Shown here: positions 18,952-31,179 of the stretch, one piece after another
Layout: every line of letters begins with the position of its first letter
Numbering within the stretch: the stretch's first letter is position 1
Assembly (NCBI GenBank): GCA_008080595.1
Contig: VIKI01000018.1
Span: forward strand, 1-48,141
From: Comamonadaceae bacterium
GTDB lineage: Bacteria; Pseudomonadota; Gammaproteobacteria; Burkholderiales; Burkholderiaceae_C
Reading direction: 5' to 3'
DNA: 48,141 bases
The notes under the pieces: model-generated
What the model saw: only the letters and a program-made list of their open reading frames with translations
What the model was told of the DNA's origin: nothing
Database searches by the model: none
Program-made: the position numbers and the translations under genes

Positions 18952-19680
18952 TCAAAGTTTGAGGGTGTGTACAGCCCGCACCGATTGTCCGTCCAGAACT
19001 TTGGCAGTAAGACCAGTCACCGTTACATTTTTCGGCACAGCAAACACCCCTTCCAGTCGCCCGTACTGCGTGATTTGAACCGCTTGCGGACCCGCAGGCA
19101 AGAGACTAGACCACGGCTTTCCGTTTTCTGTGCCCGCAAAACCCAACTCCAAACGCCCTTTGAATTCAGCCGGATTTTTTTCGGGCTGAATGATCAATAC
19201 CTGCCATTTCAACTCACCGGTCTTCAACAGTTCGGCTTGCAAACCACGAATCGTTAACCCGGCCACGCCTGAGGTAGGAATGAGCCGCTCAAAAAACCCC
19301 AGGTCATTTCTGAGCCGTTGATTGTCGGCTTCCAATTTTCGGTTCAATTCCGAGAGTTTTTGTTGAGTCACTTTTTCGGTGGTCAGCAAGGTGTCCGCCG
19401 TATTAACCACCGACTGCGCCCTGTTGTGTTCGTCTTTCAAAACACTCAGCTGCGCCTGCAAGGCTGCGTTTTCTTGCTGCAGGCGCTCCAGCTGCGCCTT
19501 GTTACCTTTGTCCAGACCCGCAATGTCTTTGCCAAACTCAAAGGCCCATAAACCAATCGCGGCACAAAACCCGGCCACGATGGCCAGCATGACCCAGCGC
19601 AGTGGCCACGGCAACGCGCTGTGCACCGCCATGCGTGGCGCACTGACCGTCAAGCGGCGCATCAACAATCGAAGTCGCAT
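18952..19680 (-). CDS. Conserved membrane-anchored coiled-coil protein (function unknown)
   Basis: One N-terminal TM followed by coiled coil (LERLQQENAALQAQLSVLKDEHNRAQ); adjacent to bactofilin. Confidence 0.7.
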   Translation of the reverse strand: MRLRLLMRRLTVSAPRMAVHSALPWPLRWVMLAIVAGFCAAIGLWAFEFGKDIAGLDKGNKAQLERLQQENAALQAQLSVLKDEHNRAQSVVNTADTLLTTEKVTQQKLSELNRKLEADNQRLRNDLGFFERLIPTSGVAGLTIRGLQAELLKTGELKWQVLIIQPEKNPAEFKGRLELGFAGTENGKPWSSLLPAGPQAVQITQYGRLEGVFAVPKNVTVTGLTAKVLDGQSVRAVHTLKL

Positions 19681-19701
19681 TCCATGTTCCTCTGACCCCA
19701 A

Positions 19702-19742
19702 AAACAAACAGCCACCAGAACCTGCATTCGGGTGGCTGTTTG
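19702..19742 (-). terminator. Rho-independent terminator of the rplM-rpsI operon
   Basis: Perfect 11 bp inverted repeat aaacagccacc (19706-19716) / ggtggctgttt (19731-19741); T-rich tail on the - strand (TTTGTTTTT). Confidence 0.85.
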
Positions 19743-19757
19743 TCGGATAAGGCGAAA

Positions 19758-20150
19758 TTAACGCTTGCTGAACTGCTTGCGACGGCGGGCACCGTGCAAA
19801 CCGACCTTCTTACGTTCGACTTCGCGGGCATCGCGGGTCACGAAACCGGCTTTGCTCAACTCGGATTTGAGAGTTGCGTCATAGTCGATCAGGGCACGGG
19901 TGATGCCGTGGCGCACTGCACCAGCTTGACCCGACTCACCGCCGCCAGCCACATTGACCATGATGTCAAAGGTTTCAGCGTGGTTGGTCAGCATCAGGGG
20001 CTGTTTGCAGATCATGATCGAAGTTTCGCGGCCAAAGAACTTTTGAATGTCTTTGCCGTTGACAACGATTTGGCCGGAGCCTTTTTTCAGGAATACACGG
20101 GCAACGCTGGATTTGCGACGACCGGTACCATTGTTCCATTCACCAATCAT
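19758..20150 (-). CDS. rpsI: 30S ribosomal protein S9
   Basis: [36 protein letters not shown]...[18 protein letters not shown]. Confidence 0.97.
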   Translation of the reverse strand: MIGEWNNGTGRRKSSVARVFLKKGSGQIVVNGKDIQKFFGRETSIMICKQPLMLTNHAETFDIMVNVAGGGESGQAGAVRHGITRALIDYDATLKSELSKAGFVTRDAREVERKKVGLHGARRRKQFSKR

Positions 20151-20160
20151 TTAAAGCTCC

Positions 20161-20561
20161 TTAAAGAACCAACACTTTGGGTTGCTGGGCAGTGTGCGGG
20201 TGCTCAGCACCACCGTACACCTTGAGCTTCTTGATCATGGCGTAGCCCAGAGGGCCTTTAGGCAGCATGCCCTTGACGGCTTTTTCCAAAGCGCGGCCAG
20301 GGAATTTGGCTTGCATGTCACGGAAGTTGGTGGAACTGATGCCACCGGGAAAACCGGAGTGGCTGTAGTAGATCTTGTCCAGAGACTTGGCACCGGTCAC
20401 GCGCAGTTGAGCTGCGTTGGTGACGATGATGAAGTCGCCGGTATCGACGTGAGGCGTGTGAGAGCAACTTCGCTGGCTACTCGTCCGAGGACCTTGTCGG
20501 TCGCGTCAATCACAAACCACTCGTGCACGACCTCAGCGGGTTTTGCGCTGAAAGTTGACAT
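20161..20561 (-). pseudogene. rplM: 50S ribosomal protein L13, frame broken by an internal deletion (possible assembly error)
   Basis: N-terminus [34 protein letters not shown] and C-terminus [39 protein letters not shown]... are in different frames; about 10 codons missing near 20456-20462. Confidence 0.85.
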
Positions 20562-20761
20562 GAGATTTCTCTTTTAAAAAGGAGGGGTTTGCTGGGCTCT
20601 TTTCTACGGTCGGCGTTCCTCTGATGGGAATCTCTTAGGTAGGGGTTCACTCGGCACACGGCCCGTTGGGTCGATACTGAGACGCTTCGCCGCGGAGCCA
20701 CAAAAGCGCTGCGAAGCCGGGCATTATACAAATTTCCCGGGCAAGCGGGTAACATCGACCC

Positions 20762-21709
20762 ATGTTCAGTTATCGCCACGCCTTTCATGCCGGCAACCAT
20801 GCCGATGTTCTCAAGCACACCGCCTTGATCGCCGTGCTGCGCCACATGACGCAAAAAGACACGGCTTTGAACGTGTTTGACACCCACGCCGGGGCCGGCC
20901 TGTACCGGCTGGACGGCGATTACGCCCAAACCAGTGGTGAAGCAGCAGACGGTTATCTGCGCTTGATTTCCAAGCAAAATGAGGCTCTAGCCCTTGTCAA
21001 ACAAGCGCAAGCAGCTACAAAAAAAATCGAAGCAGCGCCCCTGCCGGCTGCGTTGCAAGACTATCTGGACATCGTGGCCAGCTTCAACAAAGGGGTCAGC
21101 CACACTGTTTATCCCGGATCCCCCTTCATCATTCACAGCCTGCTGCAAGGGCGTGACCGTGACCGCATCAAGCTGTTTGAACTGCACCCCACCGATGCCA
21201 AAACCCTACGGGCCAACATTGCCCAACTGGATGCCGGCCGCCTGATCACAGTGCATCAGGAAGACAGCTTTGAAGCGTTGAAGAAATTCCTGCCTCCGCC
21301 CTCACGCCGTGCGCTGGTGTTGTGTGACCCCAGTTACGAGATGAAAACCGACTACGCCCGTGTGCTGGACATGATGACCGATGCCGTCAAACGTTTTGCC
21401 ACCGGCACTTACATGGTGTGGTATCCGATCATTCCACGGCCTGAAGCGCATGACTTGCCGCGCCGACTCAAAACCCTGGCGGTGCGTGAAGGCCGCCCCT
21501 GGCTGAACGCTTCTCTGACCGTCAAGTCCAGCAAACTCACCACCGACAACGAAGGTGAAGTGGTGCGCCCCGGCCTGCCCGCCAGCGGCGTGTTTGTGAT
21601 CAACCCGCCGCACACCCTGAAGGCCGCGTTGAAAGACGCGCTCGGCGCTGCCGCCAAGTTTCTGGCGCAAGACAAAAACAAGGGGTTTGAGGTGGAGTCG
21701 GGCGGGTAA
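20762..21709 (+). CDS. rlmJ: 23S rRNA (adenine-N6)-methyltransferase RlmJ
   Basis: MFSYRHAFHAGNHADVLKHTALIAVLRHM...NVFDTHAGAGLY...ALVLCDPSYE. Confidence 0.93.
   Translation: MFSYRHAFHAGNHADVLKHTALIAVLRHMTQKDTALNVFDTHAGAGLYRLDGDYAQTSGEAADGYLRLISKQNEALALVKQAQAATKKIEAAPLPAALQDYLDIVASFNKGVSHTVYPGSPFIIHSLLQGRDRDRIKLFELHPTDAKTLRANIAQLDAGRLITVHQEDSFEALKKFLPPPSRRALVLCDPSYEMKTDYARVLDMMTDAVKRFATGTYMVWYPIIPRPEAHDLPRRLKTLAVREGRPWLNASLTVKSSKLTTDNEGEVVRPGLPASGVFVINPPHTLKAALKDALGAAAKFLAQDKNKGFEVESGG
20972..21035 (-). repeat. AT-rich dispersed element, in frame in rlmJ
   Basis: aatgaggctctagcccttgtcaaacaagcgcaagcagctacaaaaaaaatcg (reverse orientation), encoding SKQNEALALVKQAQAATKKIEA. Confidence 0.6.
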
Positions 21710-21717
21710 ATTTTTCC

Positions 21718-22344
21718 CTAGGGCCAGCGTGTGACCTGTTGTGGTGCGTTCCAGGCCTGCTCAAACCACACATCCCCCTCCAGATAGGCTTTGAGCATCG
21801 GCAGCGCGTCAAATCCCCAGAACAGCTTGCCATCGACTTCCAACGTGGGCACACCAAACACACCCTGCGCAATCGCCTGATCGGTATTGGCTTTGAGTTG
21901 CGCCTTCACCGCCTCGCTGCGCGGGTCTTGCTGGGGAGCCAACTGCTCGGTCAGCGCGTGCAGGCGTTGGGCATCGGCAGCATCCGCACCACCTTGCCAG
22001 ACATGACGAAAGATGGTTTCAGCCACATAGCGATTGATCAAGCCATCATGCCCACAAGCCAGCGCCAGCCGCAACAAACCCAGCGGATTAAACGGATGCT
22101 GGGCAGGCATTTGCATGTCCACACCATGACGATATGCCAGCCACAACACCTGCCGGTAAGTCCATTCACGCTTGCCAGGAATTTCGGCTGGCCCGAGCTG
22201 GCCATGGTGCTTGAGCAGACCCGCAAACAGCAGCGGCTTGTAGCTGACGTGAATGTTGTGCCCCATCAGCACCTCAGGCAGTTTTTCAAACGCCAGGTAG
22301 GCGTAGGGCGAAATGAAATCCAGGTAAAAGGTGATGTGTTTCAT
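21718..22344 (-). CDS. 2-hydroxychromene-2-carboxylate isomerase / DsbA-like family
   Basis: MKHITFYLDFISPYAYLAFEKLP...GVFGVPTLEVDGKLFWGFDALPML. Confidence 0.9.
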   Translation of the reverse strand: MKHITFYLDFISPYAYLAFEKLPEVLMGHNIHVSYKPLLFAGLLKHHGQLGPAEIPGKREWTYRQVLWLAYRHGVDMQMPAQHPFNPLGLLRLALACGHDGLINRYVAETIFRHVWQGGADAADAQRLHALTEQLAPQQDPRSEAVKAQLKANTDQAIAQGVFGVPTLEVDGKLFWGFDALPMLKAYLEGDVWFEQAWNAPQQVTRWP

Positions 22345-22351
22345 TGTGCGC

Positions 22352-22633
22352 TCAAGGGGTGGAGTCAAAAAGTTCGTCAGCCGCTTGCAGCCGGGGGGCG
22401 ACTCGCGCCTCAATGGTCGACCAGACCTGCCGCTTGAAGGCTTCGTCCGCTTGGCCCCAGGCGCGAATTTCAGCCAGCGTGCGCAGGCAACCGCAGCACA
22501 AGCCACTGGCCTCGTCCATCCGGCATACCGACATACAGGGCGAGGGCAAACCTTTGGCGTATTTTTGGCCTCCAGTGCTTATTTCACTTGCGGTAGCAGC
22601 TATAAAAAACAGAGCTTTTGAATCAAATGTCAT
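22352..22633 (-). CDS. DUF1289-type small Cys-rich protein
   Basis: SPCMSVCRMDEASGLCCGCLRTLAEIRAW motif; N-terminus contains the AT-rich dispersed element. Confidence 0.75.
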   Translation of the reverse strand: MTFDSKALFFIAATASEISTGGQKYAKGLPSPCMSVCRMDEASGLCCGCLRTLAEIRAWGQADEAFKRQVWSTIEARVAPRLQAADELFDSTP

Positions 22634-23145
22634 ACCGCCCCCTGCTCCACCACATCGACCACCGGCGCACCGGTGAGGTGCTGCAAATCATCCGGGTGCA
22701 GCCGGAACACGCCGTGCGGATGCCCCGCCGCCGCCCAAATCTCTTCAAAGCGCAACAAGTCGCGGTCGATCAGTGTCACCGGCGCACTGACATGCCCCAC
22801 GGGCGACACGCCACCGATCGAAAACCCGGTGCTGGTTTTGACAAAGTCGGCATCGGCACGGCCCAGTTTTTGGCCGTCTACACACACCAGCGCCTGCACC
22901 TTTTTCTCATCCACCCGGCGATCGCCCGAGGTGATCACCAGCACCGCTGCCGCATCGGGCTTGCGCTTGAAGATGATGCTCTTGGCAATCTGCCCCAGCT
23001 GAATGCCCAGCGCATCAGCCGCCTGCTGCGCGGTGCGGGCTGCGTCATCCAGCATCACCGGCGCGTGCGGGTGACCCTTGTCTTGCAGCACCCGGGCGAC
23101 TCGTTGCACCCCATCGGGCAGGGGTTTGAGTTCAGCGGCACACAT
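22630..23145 (-). CDS. YbaK/EbsC-family aminoacyl-tRNA deacylase
   Basis: GIQLGQIAKSIIFKRK...TGFSIGGVSPVGH...IWAAAGHPHGVFRL. Confidence 0.88.
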   Translation of the reverse strand: MCAAELKPLPDGVQRVARVLQDKGHPHAPVMLDDAARTAQQAADALGIQLGQIAKSIIFKRKPDAAAVLVITSGDRRVDEKKVQALVCVDGQKLGRADADFVKTSTGFSIGGVSPVGHVSAPVTLIDRDLLRFEEIWAAAGHPHGVFRLHPDDLQHLTGAPVVDVVEQGAV

Positions 23146-23146
23146 C

Positions 23147-24011
23147 TCAGGAATTCCTTTTGTTGAACAGCGCCTTGCCAGCGCGTGCGTTGGTCGGGCG
23201 GCCCAGAAAGTCGCTGATGAACTGGCCTGCGTCGATCAGCTTGTCCAGGTCAATACCGGTGGCGATGCCCATGCCATGCAGCATGTAGACCACGTCCTCA
23301 GTGGCGACGTTTCCAGTCGCACCCTTGGCATACGGACAGCCGCCCAGGCCCGCCACCGAGGCATCAAACTGCCAGACCCCCATTTGCAAACAGATCAGCG
23401 TGTTGGCCAGCGCCTGACCATAGGTGTCGTGAAAATGCCCCGACACCTCATCGAGGTCAAAGTGTTTGAGTGTGGCCTCCACAGCCCGCTGCACCTTGAG
23501 CGGTGTGCCCACGCCAATGGTGTCGGCCACGCCCACATGCTGCACGCCAATACCTTTCATCAACCCGGCCAGGTAGCCGACACGTTCCGGCGACACCTCA
23601 CCTTCATACGGACAGCCCACGGCGCAGCTCATCGCACCACGCACAAAAATGCCCGCAGCCCGTGCCGCCGCCACCACCGGCGCGAAGCGCTCAATACTCT
23701 CGGCCATGCTGCAATTAATGTTCTTCTGGCTGAAGGCCTCGCTGGCCGCGCCAAACACCACGATCTCATCGGGCTTGGACAGCAGCGCCGCCTCAAAGCC
23801 TTTGAGGTTGGGGGTCCGCGTTGTCGGCCATCTGTGGCACCCATTTGGGCGAGACAAAACTGGTGACCTCGATCTCGGTCAGGCCTGCGGCCTGCAGCCG
23901 GTGCACCAGCTCGATCTTGACCGCCGCCGGCACGGTTTGTTTTTCATTCTGCAAGCCGTCGCGTGGGCCGACTTCGACGAGTTTGACTTTGGAGGGGAGG
24001 TTCATAAACAA
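23147..24011 (-). pseudogene. Hydroxymethylglutaryl-CoA lyase, frame broken by an internal deletion
   Basis: N-terminus [19 protein letters not shown]...[12 protein letters not shown] and remainder [32 protein letters not shown]... lie in different frames, joined near 23816. Confidence 0.85.
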
Positions 24012-24048
24012 GCTCTTAAAAATAGGAAAGAAAGGGGATCAGGCCGCA

Positions 24049-26835
24049 TCAAGTTCGACGCACGTATTCCTCAAATCCCTCAACTGGCAATGGTCGGCTG
24101 AAAAAATACCCCTGATAACTATGACATCCTGAACTCGCAAGAAAATCACGTTGCGCCACCGTTTCAACGCCTTCAGCGATGACACTTAACCCAAAACTCT
24201 GGGCCAATGCAACAACCGTCTTGGCAATGACGGCATCGTTCGGGTCGGTCAGCACATCACACACAAATGAACGGTCGATCTTCAGTTGATCCAGAGGAAG
24301 CCTTTTGAGGTAGGACAGGGAAGAATATCCTGTACCGAAGTCGTCTAAGGAAAATCCAACACCCTTGGCCTTTAGCGCATGCATTTTCTCAATGATGTCT
24401 TGAACGTTATCGACGAGCAGGCTTTCAGTCAGTTCCAATTTAAAACGGTATGGATTGACCCCAGTCTTCTTGAGTACTTTCAATATCCCGTCGACGAAGT
24501 CTGGTTGTCTGAATTGATGGGCACTGACGTTCACAGCAATGGTCAGTTCGGCCATCACGGGGTCGGTTGCCCATTGTGCCAAGCGGACGCATGCGGTTTC
24601 CAGTACCCAATGACCGAGAGCCAGGATCAAACCAGTTTCTTCGGCCAGGGGAATGAACTCAGCTGGCGAGATCATTCCTCGTTGCGGATGCTGCCAACGC
24701 ACTAAAACTTCGGCCCCGGTCACAAGACCATCACCCACCACCTGAGCCTGGTAATAAAGCAGAAACTGCTTTTCATTGATCGCTTGTCGGAGATCATTCT
24801 CCAGAGCCGCACGTTCTTTCACAGTGGACTCCATGTGTGGATCGAAGAAACGATAGGCATTGCGGCCCGCTTCCTTGGCTTTGTACATGGCCAGATCCGC
24901 CTGCTTCATCAGGTCATCAATGGACGTTGATTGCCCCTGAAAAAGGGTAATACCGATACTGGCCGTGTTGTGAAAACCCAAGTGTTTGAGTTGATAGGTT
25001 TCGTCAAGAGTCGAAAGAATTTTGTCTGCAATCGCTTCAATTCCGATTGCCGCTTCACTTTCACTTGCACTCAAGTTGGTCAACATCACCACGAATTCGT
25101 CACCACCCAAGCGCGCCACCGTGTCTCCATCACGCACGCAATCCATCAAACGCTGTGCAGCTTGCTTCAAAAGCAGATCGCCCATGTCATGCCCCAGGGT
25201 GTCGTTCAGCGTCTTGAAATTGTCCAGATCGATGAACATCAGCGCACCATGACATCCGTTACGCGAACTGGCTGTCATGGCCTGCTTCAATCGATCCATA
25301 AGGAGCGTACGGTTGGCCAGGTTCGTCAGCTGGTCAAAGTAGGCCAACTCATTGATTTTCTCTTCTGCTTTCTTGCGCTCTGAAATGTCCAAATGAGTTC
25401 CGATGAGGTGCGTCACAGCACCATCAACGCCCTTCACTGCCGAGATGGTGAGCCATTTGGGGTACTCCTCGCCATTCTTGCGCCGGTCCCAAACTTCACC
25501 CTGCCATCCGCCCGTGCTGTTGATGCTTGCCCACATCGCCCGATAAAAATCGATGTTGTGACGGCCTGATTTGAGCAGCCGGGGGGTCTGACCCACAAGT
25601 TCGTCGACCGCGTATCCCGTGATCTCCGTGAAGGCCCGGTTGACCCGCAAAATGACGGCATTGGCATCGGTCACCATCATGGCTTCTTGGGAATCGAATG
25701 CAGCTGCAGCCAGGCGCAGATCGGTCTCGGCCCGCTTTCTCTCGGTGATGTCAGTGGCAACGCCGCAAACAGCGTAGATTTCACCTGAAGAATTGCGGAT
25801 CGGGATTTTCACCGAGCTGTAGGTGTGAATACAGTCATCCTGCAACGCCAGCTCCTCAACCTCAACGGATTGCCCGGATTGAACGACTCTCTGATCATTT
25901 TTGACAAATGCGTCGGCCAAGTCTGGTGGAAAGATATCGTGATCGGTTTTGCCTTGAATCTCAGAATTGGTCACATGAAACAAGCGCTCGTATTGCCGAT
26001 TAATGTAGAGATATCGCCCTGCCAAATTCTTCAGAAAAAACACCGTGCCAACGTTGTCGACGATGGCACGCAACTTTTCCTCGCTCTGCTGCAGCGCAGA
26101 TTGAGCCTCTTTCTGCTGTGTCACGTCGCTGACGAGAACAAATAATCCCTTCACACCACCCTGCGCAGAAATATCCGGGACATAGTGAACCCATGTATGA
26201 ACCATACTTCCATCCGCTTTGACCAGTGTGCGCTCGAATTGTTGCGCCTGGCCAGCAAGAGCAACTTCGATATAGCGTTTGTTCTGGGCAAAAAGCTGAT
26301 CACCATGGAGATCTCGCATGTTCATCCCGATGATTTCCTCTGGCCGTCGCCCAAAGCATTCGAGATAGGGCTTGTTGGCGAAATGGCAGTTCAAATCGCG
26401 CTGGGTGGCGTTTTGAATCGACTCAGCCATCAATGCCTTTGCAATTTCGGCCTCAGTCAATGCCTTTTCTGCACGCCTATTGGCGCGGCGCATAGCCTCG
26501 GCGACTCCGCAAATCATCAAACAGGTCAAAATAAAAACCGCCATACCGAGCCAGTCAGCGGTATGGTTGATAAATGGTTGGGCGACGAAGATCGGCCAAA
26601 GATAAACGACGGTGAGGCAAGCCAGCAGTGTTGACAAAAATCCGGCAACAAATCCGCAATAAACAGCGACAAACATCACAGCCGGATAAAAAGTGAGCCA
26701 GGTCAAGCTCGATCCCAGTGCTTGTAATGGCCATGCTCTCAATGCGGTCGCCAAACCAACCGCGACAAAAGCAATGGCAACGCTTTGCCACGTATGAAAA
26801 TTCACATTCTGGCGATTGACAAGAGAATCCGGCAT
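24049..26835 (-). CDS. Membrane MASE/DUF4118-like, multi-PAS, GGDEF-EAL c-di-GMP turnover protein
   Basis: N-terminal TMs, PAS domains with PAC-like segments, RLGGDEFVVML, and EVLVRW / DDFGTGYSSLSYLKRLPLDQLKIDRSFV. Confidence 0.93.
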   Translation of the reverse strand: MPDSLVNRQNVNFHTWQSVAIAFVAVGLATALRAWPLQALGSSLTWLTFYPAVMFVAVYCGFVAGFLSTLLACLTVVYLWPIFVAQPFINHTADWLGMAVFILTCLMICGVAEAMRRANRRAEKALTEAEIAKALMAESIQNATQRDLNCHFANKPYLECFGRRPEEIIGMNMRDLHGDQLFAQNKRYIEVALAGQAQQFERTLVKADGSMVHTWVHYVPDISAQGGVKGLFVLVSDVTQQKEAQSALQQSEEKLRAIVDNVGTVFFLKNLAGRYLYINRQYERLFHVTNSEIQGKTDHDIFPPDLADAFVKNDQRVVQSGQSVEVEELALQDDCIHTYSSVKIPIRNSSGEIYAVCGVATDITERKRAETDLRLAAAAFDSQEAMMVTDANAVILRVNRAFTEITGYAVDELVGQTPRLLKSGRHNIDFYRAMWASINSTGGWQGEVWDRRKNGEEYPKWLTISAVKGVDGAVTHLIGTHLDISERKKAEEKINELAYFDQLTNLANRTLLMDRLKQAMTASSRNGCHGALMFIDLDNFKTLNDTLGHDMGDLLLKQAAQRLMDCVRDGDTVARLGGDEFVVMLTNLSASESEAAIGIEAIADKILSTLDETYQLKHLGFHNTASIGITLFQGQSTSIDDLMKQADLAMYKAKEAGRNAYRFFDPHMESTVKERAALENDLRQAINEKQFLLYYQAQVVGDGLVTGAEVLVRWQHPQRGMISPAEFIPLAEETGLILALGHWVLETACVRLAQWATDPVMAELTIAVNVSAHQFRQPDFVDGILKVLKKTGVNPYRFKLELTESLLVDNVQDIIEKMHALKAKGVGFSLDDFGTGYSSLSYLKRLPLDQLKIDRSFVCDVLTDPNDAVIAKTVVALAQSFGLSVIAEGVETVAQRDFLASSGCHSYQGYFFSRPLPVEGFEEYVRRT

Positions 26836-26962
26836 ATCAGCGAGTGAGCTAAGTATTCGTTTTTTCCAACGCAGTGAACTATGGTGATAGAAAAACCACT
26901 TCTCTACAGGCCGCAGTGTAGACCCGTGTCACCTGATCGGCAGGCCTCTGCCAATCGTTTCC

Positions 26963-27904
26963 TCAATACCCCCGTCCCACATCCACCCTTCCCGCCACCG
27001 ACTCCCCGCGCGCCATGGCGGCAATCTTGCCGACGATCTGCGCAATGCTGTCCTCGCGCAGGGTGCGGGCCGAGGTATGCGGGGTCAGCGTGATCCTGGG
27101 CTCGCGCCAGAACGGGTGCTCGGCAGGCAGCGGCTCGGTGCGAAATACGTCCAGCAGCGCACCGACCAACTGGCCGCTGTGAATAAGCGCCAGCAAATCC
27201 TCATCCACCAGATGCGCACCTCGCGCCACGTTGATGACGTAGCCGCCGGGTTGCAAGCGACTCAAAGTGTCGCGATTCAGGATATTGGCGGTCTCGGGCG
27301 TGAGTGGCAGCAGGTTCACCAGTACGCGGCTGCTGGCCAGAAAGTCATGGAACTGCGCCGGGCCGTGAAAGCCGCGCACGCCGTCGAGCTGCTTGGGTGT
27401 TTGGCTCCAGCCCAGCACCGGAAACTCGAAGTGCGCCAAAGCCTGCGCCACCCGCGCGCCCAGCACGCCCAGGCCCATCACCCCCACGGGAAAGTCGCGG
27501 CGCTGGCGCGGCGGGTAATACGTCCAATGCCCAGCGTGCACATCGTCGGCATAGGCGTTGAGGTCACGGAATTGGCGAATCACCGCCTGACACACATATT
27601 CGGCCATCTGCACCGCCATGCCCGCGTCTTCAAGCCGCACCACCACAGCCTGCGGCGGCAAGCGCAGCTTGAGTAACGCATCCACTCCCGCGCCGATATT
27701 AAATATGGCCTTGAGCTGGGGTTGCTCGTCAAAAAACGCCTGTGGCGGCATCCAGACCACGGCCACATCTGCCTGCGCAGCACCTGGCTGCCACACGGCC
27801 ACATCTGCCTGCGGCAAGGCCGTGCGCAGGCCAGCCAGCCAGGGTTCAGGATCAGTGTTGGTGCAGCAGAAGCTGATGCGAAAGGGGGTCATGATTGCTT
27901 TCAA
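26963..27904 (-). CDS. ghrA: Glyoxylate/hydroxypyruvate reductase A-like D-2-hydroxyacid dehydrogenase
   Basis: GVMGLGVLGARVAQALAHF...NLLPLTPETANILNRDTLSRLQPGGYVINVARGAHLVDEDLL...EHPFW..PRITLTPH. Confidence 0.9.
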   Translation of the reverse strand: MKAIMTPFRISFCCTNTDPEPWLAGLRTALPQADVAVWQPGAAQADVAVVWMPPQAFFDEQPQLKAIFNIGAGVDALLKLRLPPQAVVVRLEDAGMAVQMAEYVCQAVIRQFRDLNAYADDVHAGHWTYYPPRQRRDFPVGVMGLGVLGARVAQALAHFEFPVLGWSQTPKQLDGVRGFHGPAQFHDFLASSRVLVNLLPLTPETANILNRDTLSRLQPGGYVINVARGAHLVDEDLLALIHSGQLVGALLDVFRTEPLPAEHPFWREPRITLTPHTSARTLREDSIAQIVGKIAAMARGESVAGRVDVGRGY

Positions 27905-28029
27905 TTAAATAGCTGCTTGCGCAGAAGGTACGGTGGCTAGAGGCCAATTTTGTTCATAAATTTGTATCAATCCCCAGCGTTGACGATGCGGATGGCCCTT
28001 TCACCTTGATCACCCGTAGGTCACACTGC

Positions 28030-28422
28030 TCATTCCGGCTCATGGCAGGCCACACACAGCTTGTTGCCATCCGGGTCACGAAAATAGGCCCCGTAGTAAT
28101 GCGCGTGGTACTCAGGGCGCAACCCCGGCTGGCCTTCAGAAGTGCCGCCGTTTTGCAGGGCCACTTCATACGCTTGCCGAACCATGAGGCGAGTAGCGGC
28201 CATAAACGCCACCATGGTGCCATTGCCCGGCGAGGGGGCCTGCCCGTTGTGAGGATGCGCAATCACAAACAAAGGCCGCGCCACCGGCTGGGATTGCCAG
28301 CCCGCCCAAGGCCGATCGGGCTCACAAAAGCGCTGCTGAATACCCAGCACGCGCATCAGCGGCTCGTAAAACACCAGGGCGCGGTCAAAGTCTGTGATGC
28401 CTACGAATATGTGCGAAAACAT
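28030..28422 (-). CDS. VOC/glyoxalase family protein
   Basis: MFSHIFVGITDFDRALVFYEPLMRVLG...YHAHYYGAYFRDPDGNKLCVACH. Confidence 0.88.
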   Translation of the reverse strand: MFSHIFVGITDFDRALVFYEPLMRVLGIQQRFCEPDRPWAGWQSQPVARPLFVIAHPHNGQAPSPGNGTMVAFMAATRLMVRQAYEVALQNGGTSEGQPGLRPEYHAHYYGAYFRDPDGNKLCVACHEPE

Positions 28423-28822
28423 TGGGTGAGGCTTTCAAAAAATGAGGGTCTGGCAAGCGAAATGCGCAAGCCCGCCAGATGAGGTTAAAGGTAGGCAGAG
28501 GTACAGCCAAAGTTGATGTGAAACGGGATCATCGGCAATTTAAATTGAATCGCTGTTGGTCACGAAGACACGTTGGCTGGAATTCAAATTATCCACAAAC
28601 TCTTATGAATCCCAAGCGACACCCCGGATGACGAAAGAAGGCTACCACTTGGCCGGATTGCGGGCATAAACCGCTTGTCCAATGCAGCCAGGAGTCATGG
28701 ATGCCGGGACATCGTCCGAATCTTTTGAATGGCAAAGTTCGCTCCCGCACACAAAATTCTGACGCTCTCCCACAAACTTCGCTATGACGCACATTGGGCA
28801 AACCAATTGGCATGTTTGATAG

Positions 28823-31084
<2,262 letters not shown>

Positions 31085-31179
31085 GGCGGATGTGATGATG
31101 GCCTTGGCCTGCGGGTCAAGGTCACCTGCATTCGCGTGGAGCCACCGGATCAGTGCCACAGACATCCGTGCAAAGGGGT

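Noticed and set aside
20161-20561. Programmed ribosomal frameshift in rplM
   Set aside because: About 10 conserved codons are physically missing, so recoding could not restore the protein; a deletion or assembly error is simpler.
24049-26835. EAL motif reads EVL, possibly an inactive phosphodiesterase
   Set aside because: The catalytic ExLxR pattern (EVLVR) and DDFGTGYSS loop are retained, so degeneracy is not supported.
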